DNA from: Brachypterus glaber
Lineage: Eukaryota > Arthropoda > Insecta > Coleoptera > Kateretidae
Assembly: GCA_958510825.1 (NCBI GenBank)
Contig: OY294048.1
Coordinates: 9,441,589-9,505,588, forward strand
DNA: 64,000 nt
Direction: 5' to 3'
Part shown: positions 34,182-46,556 of the stretch, one piece after another
How positions within the stretch are numbered: position 1 is the first letter of the stretch
Layout: each line of letters begins with the position of its first letter
The notes under the pieces: generated by a model
What the model was told of the DNA's origin: nothing
The model's input: the letters and a program-made list of their open reading frames with translations, nothing else
Database searches by the model: none
Translations under genes and position numbers: made by a program

Positions 34182-34927
34182 CATCTTTGTACGCTAATTA
34201 ACAATTGTTTACTACTACTAATCCATTTTTATTGTACAAAAAAAAGGCAAGCCGTGAAGATATGTAATTCTTCGCAGTGGATCGTATATTGCTTATTCTC
34301 TCAATATACTTCCCAAAATACCAAAATAATTGCTTTATTCTCGTACGAGAACTTTATATTTTATACTCTTTAAAAAAATGTTTTTTTTTTGTAGATTTCC
34401 CTTTATTTTTTAATTTTTTTTTTCAAAAATTCATCGTTTTTTTTTTAAATAGAAATAAAAAAATATATTTTTTTTTTAATTGTATTTTTTATGTTGAGTT
34501 ATAACTTAACATGCACTTATGATATTACTACTGAAAATGCCATGTTAAAGGATTTTTTCAATAATTTTTACTATAGGCCTTCTAAGTAGTCCCAGTTCCT
34601 GCTGAGATCGATTTTAATTTAATCTGACTTATGCATAAAGTTCGTCTGGAAGTTAATCCAATTAAACTGGAAAACGTGGCAATTAAACAAATTACAGGGT
34701 GATGATACGCATCATCTGAGATCAAATACAATTAAGTCATTCCAAATTAAATTTGAAGTTAATAAATTTTAAGAAATTATAAGGGGTAGATCTCATCTCC
34801 TTGGATTGAAAATTAGCGTTATTTCAGAAGGTTGTAGGATCAGTCAGCAATATTAGAAAAAGAAATATTTAAAAAATTACAAAGTTCTGTAACTTGGTTT
34901 TATGTTGTGAGAAATAAGTATTATTAG

Positions 34928-35220
34928 CATTCAACGGCGAATTTCCAGTGCTCGCATAGGCGCCGCGTCGATTCTAGCGTTGACGCGAGGTTTTAAATAT
35001 TTACATTTTTATTTTCTTCGAAAAACAGCGATATATATACATATTAATAGTTAATATGTATAGTCAATATTGTTGTGTTTAACAAATTAGTCGTCAAATG
35101 TTTCGATTTAGTGACCTTTATAAAAATTTCCCTCATAATTCGGCAAAATTATTCTGTAAGCCTATGTTTCTGTTTATTTTCAACGTTGATGAGTCATAAC
35201 TGAGTTTATTCCGATTACTG
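34928..35220 (-). mobile_element. 295-bp MITE family, copy 2
   Basis: Reverse orientation to copy 1. The ends are CATTCAACGGCGAATTTCC and TTTATTCCGATTACTG, flanked by a perfect 8-bp duplication ATTATTAG (34920-34927 and 35221-35228). Confidence 0.92.
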
Positions 35221-35509
35221 ATTATTAGAAAAAGTTAGGTACACAGGCTGATCAAAAACACGGCCAATTTTTTCTTCGACTTTCAGAAACTAAGACCAAT
35301 TTGAAAAATAAATAAATAAATCAGGTCCTTTTCAACACCCTTATAATGCTGTCTCTAGGTCAAACTAATTTTTTAGGAAAAAAAATATGTTCAAATTCTG
35401 ATTTGGAAAATGTGTAATCTTAAATATTCTAAAAAAATGCTTGCTTCGCTAAACTGATTAAAAGTAAATGAAAACAATACGTTTAAATACGGCCAGTTAT
35501 TTCTTCAAA

Positions 35510-35826
35510 TTTCTAACATCTCTACTCTCGATTTCCCCACTCCCTAACATCCCTAATCCACAAAAACCCTACTCCGTAACATCTCTACTCCATATCATAT
35601 CTTCTCCCCAATAACTCCACTCCACACGGTATCCGGTCTTTAGTTCGATTTTTTTTTTGAGTTGACAAGTGGATAATTTAGGGCATATAGTGCGAAGTAG
35701 GTTTGTTGGGAAGTAGAGATGTTATGGAGTAAAGATGTTACGGAAAAGGATTGTTGTGGAGTAGGGATTTCATGGAGTAGGGATGTTAGGGAGTAGGGAA
35801 ATTGAGAGTAGGGATGGTAGTCTCCC
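35510..35826. repeat. Palindromic minisatellite of GGAGTAGGGATGTTA units
   Basis: The right half has about five units close to GGAGTAGGGATGTTA (35715-35815). The left half (35515-35630) has about four units of the complement (CTCCCTAACATCCCTAC). The two arrays face each other across about 80 bp of unrelated DNA. No ORF. Confidence 0.8.
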
Positions 35827-36439
35827 GAAAAACCGGGAAAAAATAATGCCTATTCTTAATACCGTTATATAATTATAGATATTGTCTATGGGCCAACATT
35901 ATTTTCAGGCAAAATATTGAAAAATGGCGCCATTGCATAAAATTATTCGATTTTCTGACAATTTTTTTCTTTCTATCAAATATAAAGCCGGAAATCTTTG
36001 GCCGAATTACAAAACATTAACGAAATACGAATTTTTAAGAAAATGGCGAAATGCGCGCATTGCATGCGTTGCTTGGAGTCGGACAGCCATTTTCGCGAAG
36101 CGACAAAAAATATGATATGTTGAATTTTAAGAGGTTTCTCTGCTTATTTCAAATATTTTAAAATAATTTGATTTTAAAATCTGAAGACTCAGGAAAATGT
36201 GTGACCTTGAAAATTCTAAAAAAAATTCTCGGTTCGCTAAACTCGATTTAAATAAGTTTATCTATCATTTGTTGCTATTTTGCTGTTGGTGGTTAGAAAT
36301 AGGTCAGACCCCTTTCTACAAATATCCACTTGCTTTGACCATTCTTTGGAACATAAACTGACCTCAGGACTAGCGTGTCCACTCGTCCGTTAATCCAACA
36401 AATTCGACAGGGAATATTATATTTTATAACAAGTGAGGA

Positions 36440-36490
36440 ATAGCCATTCTACGCGTGTTGCAGACCATACTTTTTCTACGACTGAAGTTT
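36440..36490. repeat. Fragment of repeat family R
   Basis: CCATTCTACGCGTGTTGCAG and ATACTTTTTCTACGACTG match the junction between the hairpin module and the core in the 10424 and 53180 copies. Confidence 0.5.
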
Positions 36491-36576
36491 AATATATTTA
36501 TTTTTTTTATAAATTAATAACCAAAAGTTTTAATAAAAAATAATTTACATCCAATAATTTAATTTTTATCTAATTA

Positions 36577-37715
36577 CACTAGGCAACACGGTTTCTTGCC
36601 CCGATTGGAGTCATATGTTTTTTAACTAATTTTGGGTCGCTGAAACCGAATCTGGCATCAGAATATTTCTATTATCTAAGTTTTATGAGAAAAATAAGAT
36701 AAAAATGTTAAAAAATCATTATTTTATCCCTCGTTTGTTCTAAAATCATGGGAGACAAAAATATTCCAAGGACAAATTTGGATTCGGCGACTCAATATTA
36801 GTTAAAAAATACCAAACTTAAAACATAGAAACTTTAAATTCATAGGTAGAATAAATAGGGATATTATGAAAAAAAAATATAAGAAGAAGGGTGCATAAGG
36901 GGACAAGCTTATCGCCACGTACTCATGCTAAAAATTGTCAAAAATCATTACTAGGGGGTCAAAAATCATTACTAGGGGGTCAAAAATGAACTAAAAAAAT
37001 GTTACGTATTATGGTTCTTATGTAATAAAGTAACATTTTTATGTTGTAGAACCATTAAAAAAAACAAAAAAAAATACACAATATTTTGTTTTATAAATTA
37101 TTTTTAAATTGGCATAATTGCATGTACTAAAATTTAAAAAATAAGACGTGCTGATTTTTTTTAAGGTCAAATTTGGATTCTGCGCCTTTAAATTGATAAG
37201 AAAAATATATTTTTTGGGCTCGGGAAAAAAGTTTACACTGTGTACTTTAATTTTTTATCTTTTTCATTTATTTACTGTTTAGGAACAAACTAAGCAAAAT
37301 TAAAAAATATTTGTATAAATATTTTTGTAGAGAATTTTATAATCTACAAATTTAGTTCTATAAAGTTTTAAAAAAAATTTGATAGTTTAGCCACAAATGA
37401 GCAATTAAGTAAACTCTGCCCTTTCATTTTAACCTTTTTATTTTTTTTTCGCGTACTTAATCTGACAGTAGGTTCTTGACATATAGATTTTTGAATTTCT
37501 CGTTATTTTTTTAATATACACTAAAATTTTCAAAATTCTACTCTTTTTTTTAAAGATATTGAAAAAAAACGTCATTATTACCTGAACTTATATCTCAAAA
37601 ATTTTAGGTGCTGGAATTTTTCTAAGGTCAGATTCGGATTCTACGCCCTGGAATTAGTAAGACAAATTTACTTTCCGATCGGGGCAAAAAAAAAGTTGCG
37701 ATTTGTTGCCTAGTG
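36577..37715 (+). mobile_element. CACTA-type non-autonomous element, copy 1 (1,139 bp)
   Basis: The ends are CACTAGGCAACACG and the inverse (GTTGCCTAGTG), flanked by TTA on both sides (36574-36576, 37716-37718). CACTA ends with a 3-bp duplication are the hallmark of the EnSpm/CACTA group; Chapaev-type elements have similar ends and are the alternative. The interior includes a 23-bp tandem (AAAAATCATTACTAGGGGGTC) near 36940-36985. No transposase. A second copy lies inverted at 49319. Confidence 0.75.
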
Positions 37716-38289
37716 TTATTTAATATAACGTTAATAACATTTAACCATTATAATTGTTTAGAAACAAAATCATTACCAATTAAATAATAATTATTTAACT
37801 GGTAATGATGTTGTAAACAAGTCATTTCTATCCCGACTAACCCTATGTAGAATTATACGAAAAGTGTTTAAAGAACACCCGGAATAATTTTAAAAAGGTC
37901 GAGGTTGGTAATTTCCTATGTTAATTTCGTGAAACATTAACTGTCGTGTTTTAAACGAAAGGAATGGAAAATACGATTTTCATTCGCAGGAAAGTTTTCC
38001 AGAATTTAAACTTTCCTTGCTCGATACAATGCCATATAATTTATTCGTTTGCTTACTTGACTAAACTTTTCATTCTTATAATAAAGAATTTCAACTTATA
38101 TTTTAATTTGATTTTCTGATTATAATATTGTTTAAAGACAATTCTCTGTTAACTTTAACTTAATTTTTATGTTTTGATCTGTATATTACGAATCTAAAGT
38201 CAATCCTTCCAGTCGTGACTCAAAACTACCCCTTAAGTTTTAACCGCCGTCAGTACACAACTATAAATAATAAAAAGTCACATATATTA

Positions 38290-39623
38290 AATGCAGAGAG
38301 TGGAATCCACAGGGATCGGTGCTTGGCCCAATCCTGTTTTTAATTTTTGTCAATGACATTTACTTAGGCGTGGGAGATGCACTGTCCATTCTCTTCGCCG
38401 ATGACACAACCATAGAGATGGAAAGAGAACCATTAGTCCAGCCTGCGCAAGATTATTTTGTGACAGAACGGGGCAGCGAAATGACGTAACTCAATATATC
38501 TGACCTTGCGCAGTACGCATCTCTATCAGCTGTGAAATGCTGTCGGTCGTAAAACAATTCATCACCCCAGTATTCATTTGTCTTATCTCCAAAAATCCCC
38601 CAGTAAAAATCTTAAAATGTCCAAAAATAGAGATATGGCAAACCAATACTGGGGTGACGAATTATTAGTAGTTTGTTTATACTGTCAGATCGTCGTTTGT
38701 TACTGTTCATTTTTCGACTTGTACTGTGTTTTAATGTTAAAGGTTAAAAATACTCGTCAAAAACAACAATAGCAGTGCGCATGTGCAAGTTTATCTCAGA
38801 TGCGCTAGGCACATTTATCACAGTATTCCACAACGGCTTTGGAGGTCTTTCCTTGTGTATGGACACAACGTTTTTTCAAAAAAATCTTAATTTAGACTTG
38901 CTTCAGCAGCATATGCATATAACTCAGTCCCTCGCCCAAAATTGGTTTAGTTCAAATTCGCTTGCTCTTAACACAAATAAAACATTAAACATGATTTTTA
39001 CACATAGGCCCTTACACGGATTTGTAAACCCGGAGTATGCCAAGTTTCTTGGTCTACACCTTGACACCAAACTGTCTTGGGATCATCATGTGGACTTTTT
39101 ATCAAAAAAAATATCAAAGAACATATTTGTAATTAGATGCCTTAGTGGTATTGTTACACAAAACATCTTAAAAACTGCATATCATGCATTAATTTGCTCA
39201 AATATGCAATATGGTCTGATAAATTGGGGACATGCCTCTGGTGCCATCAGGGTTTTTGGTTTGCAAAGAAAGGTTATAAGGATAATTAGCAATTTAGGAT
39301 ATCGCGATGATGTAAAACAATGTTTTATTAATTTAGAATTGTTGACTTTCCCATCGCTATATATATACACTTGTTTTCTTCATGTTTTTGAAAATCAGAC
39401 AAACTATATTACTGGTCAAGATGTATATTATCATCATACACGTCAGTCAAGAGAAATAAGAACAAATTATTTAAGACTTAAATCTAGTAGAAACTGAATA
39501 AACTTTTATGGACCGAAGTTTTTAAATAGATTACCTGTAAGTTTACTACATATTCCTATGAATAGTTTTAAAAGAAGGTTAAAAAAAATTTTAATATCAA
39601 AAGCATTTTACAGTGTAGACTAG
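38290..39623 (+). pseudogene. LINE reverse transcriptase, interrupted
   Basis: The first part reads PQGSVLGPILFLIFVNDIYL then LSILFADDTT: RT motif B and the catalytic FADD motif. The MITE follows immediately. After it the frame resumes as FFQKNLNLDLLQQHM and runs through KFLGLHLDTKLSWDHHV, NMQYGLINWGHAS and LLTFPSLYIY, the usual post-catalytic region of Jockey/CR1 polymerases. Counting the 8-bp duplication once, the two parts join in frame. A TGA at 39495 is followed by in-frame text (INFYGPKFLNRLPV ... FKRRLKKIL) to a TAG at 39621, so this stop is a later mutation. Near 38300 a one-base loss shifts the frame before PQGS. The 240-codon frame starting 38775 begins inside the MITE and is not a native start. 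Confidence 0.78.
38411..38861 (+). mobile_element. hAT-like MITE, copy 1, inside the LINE FADD motif
   Basis: The ends are CATAGAGATGGAAAGAGAACC (approximately) and the inverse CATACACAAGGAAAGACCTCC (20-bp imperfect TIR), with the perfect 8-bp duplication GACACAAC (38403-38410; 38862-38869). An 8-bp duplication with CA-start ends suits hAT (P type is the alternative). The 64-codon frame at 38578 is within it and has no domain. The same family is at 56134. Confidence 0.88.
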
Positions 39624-39747
39624 TTTTTGTTCTGTAATAATATTAATTTTTAACATGTTTTGTTAATTCAATTTATATTTTTATTTATGAGTTGCGCATA
39701 ACATATATGTTGAGACGCCAATAAAATCTTGTATCTTGTATCTTGTT

Positions 39748-40115
39748 TTATCGAAGGACCTTTGTGACGTGAGGCAAAGGGAACTTACTTGTATTGTTCC
39801 AGGTGACTTCTTGTACTTGGGCCCAAGATGATGTTTCCTCGGAGAAATGGCGTAAGCCCTATTTGCAACTCGTTCTACGCGAAATGTTATTTATTGGATG
39901 TATTTTCCATAGCGTGATTCATTACGAATAACTATTGTTATTTTTTTTCTTTGGAAGCGATAGTGGCGTGAGTATCGCGCCCCTAACGAACTTAACGTAT
40001 TGTCCGAACCGTGTTGTTTTACGAACCCATTCAAACTACCGAAATAACGCTTGAAGCCAGCTAGTACGTCATGCGCACGAAACCTTATATTTGTCCGCAT
40101 AAGGGACTTATCAAA
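39748..40115. other. GC-richer coding-like island, unidentified
   Basis: Several frames are open here. On the + strand a frame after an acceptor-like TATTGTTCCAG reads VTSCTWAQDDVSSEKWRKPY then LQLVLREMLFIGCIF before a stop. On the minus strand the 69-codon frame 39891-40100 is open. Composition and codon texture are unlike the AT-rich surroundings, but I recognise no family, and the frames conflict. It could be a decayed retroelement or a host exon. Confidence 0.25.
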
Positions 40116-40267
40116 ATATACTATATACAGGATGAAAACTAAACAGGAAGGGTTGGTTCGAACTTACTTTATGTTCGTATTATACAGATCAAAACACATA
40201 AATATACCTTTTGTCAGTATTTATTTATGTATTTATTTTATTCTTTGGGGGTATTCTACGTAGAAGG

Positions 40268-43110
40268 GTTCCTAATTTCGGAAATATCCGATTTTTTTTA
40301 AAGTAGAAATTAATCGCATTGCATATGTTTTCTGTTATTCCTTGACATTTGGTTCTGCAAATAGTAATTTAATCATTAGGAATTTTTATACGAATACTAT
40401 AGAAGTCATAATTTCGCCATTTGCAATTTAAACGATTTGTGCTGCCATTTAACGGGGAGAAGCTCTACCGTTACCATATCACAGAACGGATTTAGTTTGA
40501 CTCTGGCTTCACATAAAAGTAGGTTTCCGTTTGCCTTTGCAGATAGTTTAGGTACTAGTATCTTAGATACTGTACCGTAATTAATACGTTCACTGCCAAC
40601 GGCTAGTTTTGACAGCGGAGCAATGGGTATGGGCAAGGGAAAAATTGAAAGAATTGATTAATGTTGTTAGGGGCGCCAGTTACTTTAGCTTTTACTCCTT
40701 TAGGTAAGTAACAACCTAGTGTAAATACTTAAGCTTTTCAGTTTGAGAAAATATAACCCTTAAATAAAATAAGATAATTCATTTGAGAAATTTATTATAA
40801 ATAAACTTAATGAAAGCACATCAAGTAATGTATTAATATATATAAAAAATATGTGTAATTATATTAAGATATAATTAAAGAAATCTTAATAAAAATTACT
40901 AAATTCAGAAATCATTCGACTTAAATGTATAAAGAAAACATGAAGTTCAGCAAGCACCAAGAAATGTATGTAAACAACAATCATTTCTTGCAGTGTATAA
41001 AAGTCATGCTTAAATTAGAAATCATTTAATCAAAAGTATGATATTTAATAATTAATAAATGAGATTAAATGTTTTAAAAAAAATAAGTACCTAAAAATGA
41101 ACAAAAGCCAGAAGGGCATATAGTATTAATCAATACTATATCAGATCTGATAAAGTTTACAGTTATAAGAATATTGAAATAAAAGAATTTAAAAATATGA
41201 AATATTGCTTTCAAAAGTTTTCAGAATGAGTACTTAGCTGGTTTCTGCAAAATCCATGAGGTATGAATTCCATCGTCTCCATCTGTACAAGTCTCCCCTA
41301 TGCTGATGAATTCATTTCTCAAATGAAAGAAAAAAATATAGGCTGTCCCATCTACTTTGGAAAAATCATCTTCCAGGATAAAATGTACGATTGAAAATGT
41401 TGTCCGGGATAAAATATACTTTTGAAAATTATGTCCAATATAAAATTGTCTGCTAGACGGTTACATAGAATTTATCTATGCCAAAAATTACAGAACCATG
41501 TTCCAACAGAACATCACTCCATGCGGAGAACTTGTATATCAAATATACCAAAATAAACTTCAACTTAAATTAATGTAATTCCATATTAATGGTATAGAAA
41601 TGGTGAGTAATTAATGGTAATTAATTAATGGTCTAGTAATGTAGTAATAATGGTGCTTAATGGTGATTAATTAATGGTGATGTCATACTAAGTCTTCGAT
41701 GTCCATCGAAACGTTATTAATGCGTAATTGTAGAAAATAACAGTTACAATATCTTCCGCATTGTTTAAATATTCATTTTCACTAACTTTAAATAAAAATA
41801 CATGAAGGATTACTTCGATGATTACAGAAAATAAACACTCGTCAAAATGACACCACCATTGTATTCGAGTTGCTTCAAGAAGGAGCGAAAATCGACCTTA
41901 TTCACTAGTATGAACCCTTCAGGTAAATAAAATCCTATTTCTGAACTATTAGCGACATCTATGCAAGTCATTATCAACTACAGTTTTACCGTATAGGATT
42001 CCTAATAAAGGTAACGAAAACTACATCAAAGATAATAACAAAAGAATATTTCCTAATAAATCCGTATTAGTGATATCTAACCTCAAAATATTACTCTAAG
42101 AAACAAATATAAACAATACTTATTGTTTATCAGCAAAACTAATAAAAATACGAACAGAATACTAAGTGTCCTGTGAACTAAGTATAAACAAAATACTGAA
42201 TCTAAGTGAGCAGTTCCAGCAAACTATTTTCAACAAATTCTGGATTATCCCGAAGGAATAAGCATACGAAACTTTCCAGGAGAAACAAGCTACAGATGAA
42301 AGCCAGTGAAATCCAACCCTCAATAGACTCTGAAACATATAAAAACCAGGTAAGTCCATAGACAAATGCACTATAGAGAAATAAGTCATATGATTCTTTA
42401 TTATTAAAAATCATATTCTAATTATGTTTTCTTTATGTTATTTTCAGGTAGAACTATGGAATAGAGACTCATATGGTTAGAATTCAGTTCCTGCTACAAA
42501 ATAGTCCCAGATACAAAATAGTTCTGTACGTACGTAACTATTTATATACAAAATAAACATAAATTATAACGTAAGTAAACGAATAGTTTAATTAACCCTT
42601 GCTATATTACAAAGTGACGATTTATATCGTTACAATACAATACTATCCGAAATTAGGAGACCATCCGAAATTAAATGACTTTCCTTTATATTCTAATTTC
42701 GGATACCATTTACAATTTATTCAATATTTAATGGGCGGTATTACTTTTTGATTTTTTTTTTATATAACAACATACAACTTATTATAACGAACCATGATTT
42801 ATTATGAAAACAATTTTGTTACAGTATTTTTTTTTTCAATAATTATTACTGTTAATACTACTGAAAGATTGACGGACAAATTTAAGGTGCAACAGGAAAA
42901 GAGCTGAGTTTTTACTAAACCGAGTAATATTGAGGTTAATTTTAATAAATATTGTAAATTCACGTTGTGACATGGTGAATTTGCTTTTATTATTACAGTT
43001 AATATTACTCAAAGATTGACGGACAAATTTAGAGTGTACTAGGATCTTAGATACACTACTATCCGAAATAAGGAGAACATGCGAAATTAGGCGTGTTTCC
43101 TATATAGAAA
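40268..43110. mobile_element. Possible element bounded by TCCGAAATTAGGA motifs
   Basis: CCTAATTTCGGAAATATCCG at 40271 faces inverse copies at 42651, 42668 and 43068-43095 (ATCCGAAATTAGG and GCGAAATTAGG), with another at 42702. A block AAAGATTGACGGACAAATTT is duplicated (42862 and 43011). Between them, 41370-41450 has a 32-bp tandem (CCGGGATAAAATATACTTTT) and 41590-41680 an ATTAATGGT-rich tract. No transposase was seen. The boundaries are approximate. Confidence 0.4.
40406..40660. other. Coding-like segment next to a GGGGCGCCAGTTAC junction, unidentified
   Basis: Both strands are open. Plus reads CHLTGRSSTVTISQNGFSLT then LASHKSRFPFAFADSLGTSI and ends near IERID-stop. Minus (TTG start at 40636) reads LSKLAVGSERINYGTVSKIL and on for 76 codons. 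At 40665-40680 the + strand TTAGGGGCGCCAGTTAC resembles the LTR/primer-site junction of a gypsy-type element, and an inverse of TTAGGGGCGC occurs at 39985. No matching second LTR was found, so the element class stays open. Confidence 0.25.
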
Positions 43111-43119
43111 CCTAAGAAG

Positions 43120-44380
43120 TAGGTAAACATAAAACGTTATTTTAATTCGGTAAACTTATAACAGATGGATAAATGAAGATTTAGCAAATATAGCGAAACC
43201 GAGCAGTAGCAGGGATAGTAACTAATCGCTACATATATAACCTACATTAGTTCTTATCCTATCTATTTGGGACAGTAGTTGGGTAGTTGAAACACTATGT
43301 AGCATTTGGTAATCCGGGAGGATTTCAACTCCTGGGTCGTCGAAGGATCAAGGGGCTAACCGCAAGCAACATACGATATACGCATTAGATGCCACATTAT
43401 GTGAAAGCTTGGTCGGAATTTAATACCTCGTCATACAACTTCGGTGTTGGCGCTCAGTTTGCCTCTTCCTAAACTATTTTTATTTCCTTTTTTTTATATT
43501 GTTCACTGTTTTCATTGTTTTTTATTGTTTTTTTATCAAGTAGAATATGAATTTATATTAACCTGGTTTACCCGAACAATATTATTTTTGGCTTTCGCCT
43601 GCTGTTTTAGATACGTATGTCTTAAACTAATTTCGTAATTATATAGTGCACATAGTAAATAAATAGCAATCTGTCTATGATCAGGATAACTGTCGACTAC
43701 TAGCATGGTAGAAAATTTACAATTTTGGCGAAGGCGGAGGTTCTTTTGATACACTCTCATAATGTAGGTATTTATTGAACATAATAATATTATGTGTAAT
43801 ATATTATATTGCACATAATATTATTAAGTAACAAGCCGTGAAGATATATAATGCTGCGCATTCCATTATACAGGGTGTTTGGTAAGGACAAACTTGGCAG
43901 GGTGATACATTAGGTCATCTTCTAATATATCCAAGAACAAAAAAAACTAAAATAAAAATCAAAATAAAAAAAAATATATACATATATCCAAATAGAAAAA
44001 AAAATATATGTATTTTTTATTTTTATTTTTTATTTTTTTTTTTGTATTTGAATATCTTTTTTTTTTAATTTTGATTTTTCATTTTCCCAAATGCTTAAAA
44101 AAATATTTGCAAACAAAAATACATTTTATTCAAAAGATCTTTTTTTGAAAAAAGGAAAATTAAAAAAGAAACTAAAAAAAACTTGAATAAAATTTTAAAT
44201 ATTTTTCGTTTTTTTTTTTAATTTTTTTTAGAAAAACAAAAAAAGCTAAAAAAATAAATCGAATTAACTTATCCAATTTTTTCAAAATTTTTTAATTTTT
44301 TTTTAATTTTCTTTTTGCGAAAAACGAAAAAAATTTTAATACTTTTTTCTTTTGGAAATGATAGTCTTTTATCTTTTAAA
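43120..44380. repeat. Low-complexity A/T tracts, no gene
   Basis: 43860-43905 has a single CAGGGTGTTTGGTAAGGAC end typical of the TA-flanked elements, without a partner. 43930-44340 is dominated by A and T homopolymers with a palindrome around AAAAAATATATG/CATATATTTTTT. The frames at 43444 and 43536 are AT-rich hydrophobic shadows. CAAGCCGTGAAGATATATAAT at 43832 recurs at 34247. Confidence 0.6.
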
Positions 44381-44560
44381 AAAGTTTAACCCTCCCTAAC
44401 TTTTTTGTTTTTGGGGGATTACTTTTAAAAACAGTAGGAATCTTCCCATCATGGGGGAAAATTTCAAGTCGATCGGATTATTCGTTTTTAAGTTATCGTG
44501 TTCACAAAAATCGTGACATCGGACGGACAGACGGACGGACTTTTTTTATGAAACAAAGAA
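44380..44560 (+). repeat. GTCC-microsatellite repeat family G, copy 2
   Basis: TTTAACCCTCCCTAACTTT, GGGGGATTACTTTTAAAAAC, AATCTTCCCATCATG, GATCGGATTATTCG and CGGACGGACAGACGGACGG in this order. The same order occurs at 16490-16670 (copy 1, within the 16126 element) and, inverted, at 47645-47830 (copy 3). Confidence 0.7.
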
Positions 44561-45327
44561 GGCGAGTTTTGGGCTAAATAAGAACAATATGTTTTTGTTC
44601 AAAAAATTGCAAATTAATGAAAAGAAATGATGAAAACCCGTTAACTAAGTTTATTTGTTAGAAAAAAAAACAATTTTTTTTATTAAAAATTTGTTTTTCT
44701 TCTTCTTCAAAATGTCCTTTTGAACACTAAATTAAAGTGACCTAAAAGGACCTAATGGTCTTGAACTCTCGTTCTTTTTGAACAGGTACAAGTCGTTTCA
44801 ACTAAATATAATTTCTTATTAACATAACCTCACAAAAAAAAACGTGGTTAACCCACAAAAGTACATCACAAACATCAAATATTCGATTTAAATCAATTTA
44901 AATATTTAGAACGGTTTCGCAGTATTGATATTTTCTTAACAATCACATTTTAACATAAAATAGTCTAGCTGTGACTAAACACCGTTAAATGAATTACCAA
45001 TCGCGCCGTATACTTGTTTCCGGTTTCGCGTACGGAACGCAACTCATAAAAATTTGTTAACAATCGTAAACATGATAAGAATGCACCATTCATCCTGATA
45101 AACTAAATGCTTAATCTATCATCATGAAAAAAAGTCATATTTTTTTGTTTATGTGAACATCAACAAAACTTGGAATTTTCTTATAATAAAAATACTGCAC
45201 AATATTAAATTTATGTATCTATTTAAAACTACAGCTTAAAAATCTCTTAAAACTCTTTCATGGAAATAAAATTATTTAACACGTTAAAAGCCACATTAAA
45301 ATACTAATCTGGGGTTAGGTTACTATA

Positions 45328-46051
45328 CAGAGCGGTCCAAAAGTCACCCCCCCCTCTTAACTTTTGAACCAGTTAAGATATCGACTTCAAATTTGGAACT
45401 TTTAAATAAGACAACTTAAACTATCTTTTAGCATATATTTAATACTTTCAGCTCTTAAAATGTGGGCAGGTGGGCATGGGGGCACATTTTTTTAAATGGA
45501 TAGGAGGGTCGTGTAATACATCATTTTAAAGCTTATAAAATTCTCCATTTAACTCCATATTTTTAAATTATTATTATTTTTTTTTGGGTTTAAAATGGGG
45601 TTGAAAATGGGTATTAATGTCAAAATTCCTCTAAAAAAAAAACAAATAATTTTTTAAAAATGCCTAATTTCATCATAAAAAAATGTTAATTATACTTTTA
45701 AACTAATTTTAGTTGACATAAAAAAAAATTAAAAAAAAAACTTAAAAAATCGAATTTTTTTAGCACAAAAAATTGAAAAATCAAAACCTTAAAAAACATT
45801 TTTAAAAAATTTAAAAATGTTAGTTTAAATAGAGAATTTTATAAGCTTTAAAATGATGTATAACACAACCCCCCTTTCCATTTAAAAAATGCCCCCCATG
45901 CCCCCCTGTCCACATTTTAAGAGCTGAAAATATCAAGTATATGCTAAAAGATAGTTTAAGTTGTCTTATTTAAGAGTTCCAAATTTGAAGTCGATATTTC
46001 AAATCGTTCAAAAGTTAAAAGGGGGGGGGGGGTGACTTTTGGACCGCACTG
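45328..46051. mobile_element. 724-bp long-TIR element with poly-C/poly-G ends
   Basis: The ends are CAGAGCGGTCCAAAAGTCAC and the inverse CAGTGCGGTCCAAAAGTCAC, followed inward by long C (or G) runs, with TA duplications (45326-45327, 46052-46053). The arms are about 270 bp. No ORF. Relatives are at 61960 (right end lost), 19794 and 21118 (pieces), and, more distantly, 5511. Confidence 0.85.
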
Positions 46052-46556
46052 TATATACAATAACGTTGGATTGAATTATTAATATAAATCACGAACGTAG
46101 AATAATATAAATAAATAATATAAATACCTCAAAAGTCCAACCTAATTACATATTGTGTATTTTGGAGTGTTACGCCCATGATAATGGTATATGAAATAGC
46201 GTTACAGGGGGGGGGGTCCAAAATGATCAAAATTTGCGTTACGTAATACTTCAACGTTCTCATATCAAATTATATGGGAATAAAAACCTTGTGAAACAGT
46301 GTAATATGTACTAAGTTTTGAGATGAAGAGTTTCAAAGTAAACGTCATCTGGTGCCATACTATGAATTTGTATAAAAGAGAAGCTGATGGAAACTGAGAA
46401 TAACTTTGGTATTTAATTATAACTATCTTAGATATTTAACTACATTTAGTTAAAATTTAACACTGCTCTATTTAACAAATTACTTAGCTAAGATTGACAT
46501 CTAAAAATGTTATTATACTATTCACAGTGCAAAGCGCTAGAACAGTATTAAAGGTA

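Larger units (their letters stand above)
38285..39745 (+). mobile_element. 5'-truncated Jockey/CR1-type LINE
   Basis: The copy begins inside the reverse transcriptase just before PQGSVLGP and ends with a TCTTGTATCTTGTATCTTG tail (39727-39745), typical of LINE 3' ends with short tandem tails. It is split by the 451-bp MITE at 38411-38861. No target duplication could be fixed at the 5' end. Confidence 0.75.

Noticed and set aside
34277..34504. 75-codon hydrophobic frame
   Set aside because: Poly-T derived Phe/Leu runs; low complexity.
35510..36990. CRISPR-like arrays (tandem units near 35510 and 36940)
   Set aside because: The units are adjacent or drifted without unique spacers, in a eukaryotic genome; minisatellites.
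38578..38772. 64-codon ORF as a MITE-encoded protein (shared with 56428)
   Set aside because: Both copies sit in non-autonomous elements; the frame is AT-rich, with no transposase signature.
40660..42600. Long terminal repeat of a retrotransposon starting AGTTAC
   Set aside because: No second LTR copy and no clear polymerase genes in the window.
43196..43370. tRNA-like text (GGTTAACCGC-like and GGGAGGATTTCAACTCC)
   Set aside because: No consistent A/B box spacing or cloverleaf.
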